Positions 57,590-64,000 of a stretch of DNA of 64,000 nt are shown piece after piece. A model generated the notes under the pieces. It had not been told where the DNA came from. It saw only the letters and a list, made by a program, of their open reading frames with translations, and searched no databases. The position numbers and the translations under genes are program-made. How positions within the stretch are numbered: the first letter of the stretch is position 1; each line of letters starts with the position of its first letter. This stretch comes from Rhabditophanes sp. KR3021 (lineage: Eukaryota; Nematoda; Chromadorea; Rhabditida; Alloionematidae), in contig CAUJLY010000006.1 of NCBI GenBank assembly GCA_963281155.1, forward strand, positions 4,526,001 through 4,590,000, given 5' to 3'.

Positions 57590-60500
57590 ATGAATGTATA
57601 TTTAATTGGTGAATTTCCATGGGGGTTTGGATTTCAGTTTGATGAAATAAACAAAAAAATGACTGTTAACAAGGTCGAAGAAACTGGAACAGCTTTTAGT
57701 GAAGGCATAAGAGTTGGTGATCAAATTGTATCCATCAATGGCAAAGATGTAATAGATTTAAAATCCTTTTGTCACGAACTCAATGGAACCAAAGGATTGT
57801 TAAGAATACAAATTCAAAAGTAAGTTCATTTTTAACAATCTTTAATTATTTGCATAGTTAAACACAGATGTTGTGTAAATTTAACAGCATACTAAAATTG
57901 TACATATACAAATTGACGTCATATGATGCCTATTTTTAAAATATTATTTGAATAGTTAATAAATATATAACTCAAATCTTAGTATCTCGGATAAGTATAA
58001 ATTTTAAATTTTGTATAGTAATGTATATACTTCAATTCCATCGTTACCCTAAAAATATTTAGTTTTTATATATTGTTTTAGATCTGTATTTCCCAAGAAA
58101 AAAGATACTGATATTGCAAACTTAATTTTCGGTTCAAACAATATGAAAAATAATGGTGTTAAGCAAAATAATTCTTTGGAAATTAAAGAATTATCAGTTA
58201 AAATACCCAGAAACAATTTTTCTTTTCCATTACTGCCTTCTACTGCGTCAAGTAGTTCATATTCATCTGGTCTTGAAATTCTAAAACATATGGATGTCTT
58301 AAAGTCTTCTGTGAAGAGAAAAAAAACTAAGGAAAGACCAATGTTTTTACAAAATTACCCCAAATACAATTTAAATTCTGTTTCAACTGTTAGTGCTCAT
58401 TCAAATTATACCTCATCTGAAACGGAAGAAACAATTGATTCAAATACTTTTTCTGGAAATGACAGTGGTGTTGAGAATAATCAAAGTGGTGACGAAGAGA
58501 CTATTAATGGCTTGAATTCGGATACTTGCAGCATTGAGAAAAGTCCCTTGAGTTTGAATGAGTAAGGATTACTTTGTTATCGTTCACAAATCATTTTACG
58601 TTTTAGAAATGTAAACGAAAATTCGTTTTTAAAAAAACAAAACAACATGACAGGTGAGTAAATCATATATAAACGTAATGCATTTTGAACATATGTCCAT
58701 GCAGCAAAATGTTTATTTGTAAAAACAATTTTGATCACTTTTTATTTTAAATTCAAGTATCTATTTACATTTTATGGAAGCAAATAACAATATATTTATT
58801 GCATAATCAAAATATATTAGTATTTGTAAAAGCGTTTACTTTTCACAGTTTTACTTAAACTTAGGAAATAGTATCGCAATCTAATTTAATGTTCTTATAC
58901 ATAAAAAATGCATATGATAAATTTTATTTATATTTATGTTCTGAGCTAATTTTAGTAATTCCTTTATAAATGTAAGTATTTAGATAACCACGGCATCTTT
59001 CTATCTAACTTCTCTTTATATTCTTTTGTCTGTCAACAACAAAACTCCTTGCACTTATCAAATTTTGATTTGACAGCGTTTGAATTAAAGCTGATATATA
59101 AATAATTTCAGGAAATCAACCTCTGCACTTGCCTAGCATAAACCCAATTGCATATAATAATGAGAGGAGTAACGATATAAGCAAAGAAATATTACCTGTT
59201 TTTGATTTAGATAAAAGTATTATTGAACAAAATAGTAGCGAATGCCGTCATCGCCATTCCTCGCCCAATACCACTAATGTATCTCTTAACGAGCTCTGTT
59301 CAGACTTTCTGAAAGAATTTGATGCAAGTTTTCCGATTAATTATTTTATTATTATTAAGCATTGACGTTTATTATAATTTAAAGTGTATTCGTTTAATTA
59401 GGGAAATTTATTTGTTTAGAATATGGTTAATATACCACCACCTCCTCCAATTCCTTCCAAATCGCCTATTCCCGGCATTAGACATTGGAATATTCCTACT
59501 GAACCTAGTGTCTCTAATATTGGCAAAGCTGAGGGAATTGTCGAGATACCTGAAAAGCAGTCTGTTTCTAACTTAAGAACGCAGATTACAAATAAGCTGC
59601 TGATGAAAACACCAACCGGGGCCGTTGTCCAAGAGCCGGTTAAAGTACAAACAAAATCCTTATTGAATGAACAATTTAAATCTAATTTGGATGATTATTC
59701 AGACAATCATTTGAGCAACAAAGAAGGAATTCGTTCTCGTTCTCTTACGCCAATGTCTTTTTATCACAACGGGCCATTGGCAAAAAATTCATCAACATCT
59801 AGAGTATCAATTAATAATGTTGGCATTAATGATGATTCTGACGGAGTGTCGACGTTAAGGCGGATGAGATCTGAATTGACAACTCCATCTTTTCAGAGAG
59901 CTACGTTATGCAATTCAACTTATGAATTAAACGATGATAGCAATGATAAAAGTGAACTTACTAATGGGGATTCGAATCTAAAGATATTTACTCCGTATCA
60001 AAGTAACTCAATTAAAGATCCATCACTTTCCAACTTGTCCGACATTAAGCCTGATTCCAGCGTAAAGCCCGAGCACAATGAAGCACACATTAAATCAACT
60101 TGTGCATCACCTTACGAAAATAATTATCTAACTTCATATCAAAATAATTCAAGTACAGTTTATCCGGTCACTCTATCAACGTCTTCGTCAACGCCAGCAG
60201 TGAACAATATTTCTGGTCAAAATGTAAATACCACTTTTTGTCCTGAATCAGATTTGAATAAGTTACACAATCAATCTCACTCACCATTATCCAATGAACA
60301 GGAAAAAACGAGTAATAATGAGGAGAATAAAAGCTTCTGTAAGTTTATTTATCACTATATCAAAAGTCACTTTTTGTTAAAAGCATCTTTTTCGTAAAAA
60401 GTCCCTGTTTGTAAGAAGTATTGTCTTTAGGAGTACACACTATCCATTATTACTACCGCTAGCACCATTTACAAGTGATAAGCTGGTCTTGGCTACAACA

Positions 60501-63500
60501 AATCAACCGGTCCACAATAAGGTGACTGCAAACATTTTCTTTCAACTACTTTACCCCTTTTCGCACTATCTTAAATTGATGGTAGCACTTTTTAAATATC
60601 CTAGCATTGCGACTTTTTTGTGGTAGAATGTACAAATTATGAGACAGCTATATTTAAAACAATGCGCAATAAAATATCAAGCTCCTTCCTCAATTTTATA
60701 AATTAATTTTCTTTAACAAACAATTTTTTAACTGTCATTTGTCTTTGTAACCCATAATGAACTTTTAATTTGGCTTTTAAAACTATTTATTTTTTATTTA
60801 TTTTCAGTTGGCTTTCCAAAATCAACCATAAACTTATCCTCCATCTCCCCATCGTCATTTTTTTCTAACTTTTTTACTACAGCCAAAACCACTCCCGATG
60901 ATGAAGTTAACACCAATAATGCTACAATTAAAAAATCCCAAGATTTAATGACCAATTCTTACGATTCACCTCGCTTAAGTCAACTTATTGATCAAACCAA
61001 CCAATTATTTGACAAAAGCCTTAACGTATCTTACACAAATAATTTACCGCAACACAATCATTCGACAACTTTTAATGCTTCACGCTCAGCTTCAGCAGTT
61101 CCATTTGCAACTTTATCTCCTAATAGTAATTTAGATAAAGACTCCTGTGCAGAAAGCATGAGTTCTTCACAACAATATTCGTCTCTACAAGTAAATGGAG
61201 AATCTAGAGATGGTTCCAGTAGTTGGTATAAAAATATGTACAAAAAGTTACATAAAATAGATGGCGATGGTATGTTTTTACAAATTGGTTTACACAATAA
61301 TATAATCATTTTCATAAAAAACACATTTTAAAACAATCAAATGTTTACATTCTCACACTCCATATGTTACCCAATACAAATATTTTACCACCAAATAGTC
61401 TCATTTTTCGTAAGCCAAAACATTTATATTAAAGTCTAAAATATAGGAAATATAAATGTAGCAAAAGCATTTATATAAATTTTACACTTAAATTTCCCAA
61501 TCCAAATTTGTTTATAGTCAAAATTTTCTTATCACTGTTTAAATCTTCATAGCTTAGTGTCAAAGTATTTTTGTTATAAACTACTTTGCGAGTTAAACTA
61601 TTCTTTGACATTTTTTGTTAGTAACAATAAATGATTGTTCCGATTAGATGAAGAAAAGTTGATGTTGCACTGAGATGACTGAATGTTACTCCTTTTTATT
61701 AATTTTCTCCTCTATTTGAGTGTCTTTACATCTATTAAATCACTATATACATATTTGGATAATTATTTGGAATTTTTCTAATTCAAATATATACTCAGCC
61801 TTTCAAAATAAAATTAATAACCCCTTTAACAATGGATAAATTAGTGTAATAACATTACTGTTATTATTTAACTGAGTTACAATGTGTCAGAGACAGTTAT
61901 CAATTTTACGTGCTAAAAGAAAATTTTCTGGTTCATTTCATAATTTTACAGTTAGAAACAATTAATATTGATCATTTTTTAGATACAAGTGTTTTGAAGT
62001 ATCATTATACAAGAGATTCCTCTCCGGCCCTGAACAACTCTAGTAAGTTTTTGAACCACACAGTTGAATAACACTATATGAATATAAGTATTCGAATAAG
62101 ACTACATAAATATATGCATTTAATAAGTAACATATATTAATTTCCATCTCTTATTTATTTTAGGAGCCGTTACACCAGCTTTGAGTAAATCATTTGCAGA
62201 TTATAGTTTACCAGACGAAGGACAAGGTGCTTTTCAAAGAAGTAAAAGCGTCACCCGATTCCAATCACCGTATTCTACCAATCCTGAATCTAATTTTAGC
62301 AATACGCCGCTACAATGGAATGATCAAAAGCAGTATTTGTCCCAATCAAGAGTGTCGCTAGCTCCAGGGCATCCGTCAGATCCAAACGAAGCACTGGGTA
62401 ATATAAAAACTCTTTTGATAAATTATTTTTTACTATTTAATCAAACTGATCGCGATCTTTCCTTTTCAACTCATCAATCTATGGCGCATGAAAAGTCTTT
62501 CATATCAAACTACCAATTACCAAAACCTACGACTAATAACCAATGTGATAGCATGCTTTCTTCTAACAATTCATCAACAGTTATTTGTTCACCTTCATTG
62601 CCTGTAATCTCCACTAATACAAATAATTCTGTCTCTTCTCAGATTGATCATCCGTCCCGCTCAAATTCATGCGACCGATTTCGGGCTGTAAATAGATATG
62701 CACTAGAAGCTATGAAGACAAACCACTTTCATTTGCCTTCTTTTCGCATCCCTCCAACCAATAATAACAATCCCTTAATTATTAACAAAAAAGATGACAC
62801 TATACTGAGTTGTAACATTCCTGACCGATGCTTAACTCACAAAGAAAAGTATTTTAATGATGCTTGGAGTAAATTAGCCTCAACCTCATATTTTGACAAA
62901 AGTTTATCATCCACTTCTTTAATTGCTCGACCCAAAATGAGTATTTATGATCATATCCGTTTTACTGAAATTACTAAAAAACTAGAAAAAACAGTCTCAG
63001 ATCTTCAGCATCTAGCTGATATCTTTGACGAAGTAAAGACAGACAAAAATAAAACGGTAAAATCGAGAAGCACTTCAGACTTGGGTAGTACATTTGAAGA
63101 TGAGTTGGACGATTTTACGAGTGAAAACAATATGAGTGAGTTACTAACAGCATGCTTAATCTTCTTCACCCAACATTCCGCGTTCTATTGTTGCGTCGTA
63201 TTTTTGTATGAAACGTATAGTTGATGTTCCAGTTATGTAAGAATATTTAAATGAGTCTAAACATCACAATAACAAACGAAATCAAAAGTACATTCATTAA
63301 AAGAAGTAGTTAATTGTTGCTTACACAGAATTCATTTTTGCACGCTTATTAATTGTTGTGAATGAAAAATCATCTTGTCTTTATATTTGCTTCTTATTTT
63401 TTGCTAATTTTATATACTTTTTTTCTATTGTAAATGTTGTGTTGTACTTTTAAACGTAATTAAGTAAATTTTATTTTTAGAACTTTTGCAAAATTCAAAC

Positions 63501-63890
63501 CAAATTTTGTCAAGGGGAATCAATGATTTAAAGAAAAACCAATTTAACGAAATTATACAAAAAACTAAAGGAGAAAAATTGAGTGAAGAATTAAGTACCC
63601 AACAAAGTCGCAGGCACGGATATATTCCCTCATCAACGCCTTCATTGCAAAATAATTTTGATCGTTTTGACGGATTAATTAAAAACTTTGACAATACACC
63701 AATGTCAAGACAAAGCCCTTTTCCAGAATATAAAACTGCTATTGCACTCTTTAAATTCAATGGAAAAAATGTACGTGAACTTTCCTTGAATAAAGGAGAT
63801 GTTGTTAAGGTTCACAGAGAAATTGATGGAAATTGGATTGAAGGTGAGAGAAATGGAAAATTTGGGATGTTTCCAGCTTGTTATGTCCAA
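57590..63890 (+). CDS. PDZ and SH3 protein, SORBS-like (3' end outside window)
   Basis: Exons 57590-57819, 58082-58561, 58607-58653, 59112-59323, 59420-60338, 60808-61269, 61983-62042, 62164-63135 and 63481-63890 are all in phase; the last donor at 63891 leads out of the window. An N-terminal PDZ domain (FPWGFGFQFDEINKKMTVNK ... GIRVGDQIVSINGKDV) is followed by about 1,000 residues of Ser/Asn-rich linker with IPPPPPIPSKSPIP, then an SH3 domain (AIALFKFNGKNVRELSLNKG-DVV ... DGNWIEGERNGKFGMFPACY) closest to the first SH3 of vinexin/CAP/ArgBP2 proteins. These adaptors bind vinculin and sit at muscle attachment sites. Further SH3 domains probably follow beyond 64000. The intron 59324-59419 uses a GC donor (GAT/GCAAGT). 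A segment at 62399-62460 could be read either as exon or as a failed intron; I kept it coding. Confidence 0.75.
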
Positions 63891-64000
63891 GTAAGTTTAG
63901 AATGTCTTAATGCTTGGAGTAAAAACAATCATTTTGAAAACAATAATACATTCGTACAAGAAAAATAACAACTAAGTAAATTCATGTTTTCAAGAAAACA

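Overview
The window is AT-rich animal DNA with nematode gene architecture: introns mostly 40-55 bp with GTAAGT-type donors and TTTNAG acceptors, acceptor-like TTTNAG sites just before many first ATGs (as at trans-spliced leader sites), and orthologues of worm neuronal and muscle genes (SYD-1 type PDZ-C2-RhoGAP, UNC-33/CRMP with a long N-terminal form, CED-2/CRK, an astacin with EGF and CUB modules). I cannot name the species; a compact AT-rich (clade IV-like) nematode is a guess. No bacterial, organellar, CRISPR or clear transposon features are visible, and I found no convincing tRNA or rRNA gene.

Layout: 0.3-10 kb (+) CRK adaptor, secreted EF-hand protein, trehalase, LRR protein. 10.5-13.3 kb TOM1-like VHS-GAT protein (+), then spermidine synthase (-). 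14.3-18.3 kb (+) small membrane-protein ORF, R3HDM4-like protein, M1 aminopeptidase. 18.4-19.3 kb (-) alkaline ceramidase. 19.3-23.4 kb mostly gene-poor, with two exon-like blocks. 23.4-26.8 kb (+) syd-1. 27.0-28.2 kb small coiled-coil gene (-) and a decayed gene (+). 28.9-30.3 kb (+) Cys-loop channel. 31.0-35.7 kb (-) unc-33/CRMP. 38.7-39.0 kb (+) a small secreted peptide precursor. 40.2-40.8 kb (-) small heat-shock protein. 42.1-51.3 kb (-) SPSB/gustavus-like gene with a 6 kb intron. 53.9-55.4 kb (-) astacin. 57.6 kb to the window end (+) PDZ-SH3 SORBS-like gene, cut by the edge.

The most interesting observations are: (1) a duplicated penultimate exon in spermidine synthase, two homologous exons of equal phase whose joint inclusion breaks the frame, so they can only be used alternatively; the intron between them carries repeated CTAAT and GTGTG motifs on the transcript strand; (2) an 82-residue secreted precursor ending in a two-cysteine ring peptide after a dibasic site; (3) a GC-AG intron in the SORBS-like gene; (4) single-base frame breaks in four otherwise well conserved genes, three of them at or near homopolymers, which look more like assembly indels than pseudogenes except that trehalase also has a substitution beside its catalytic Asp. 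Multi-exon gene models were assembled by hand and checked for phase; all searches proposed remain to be run.
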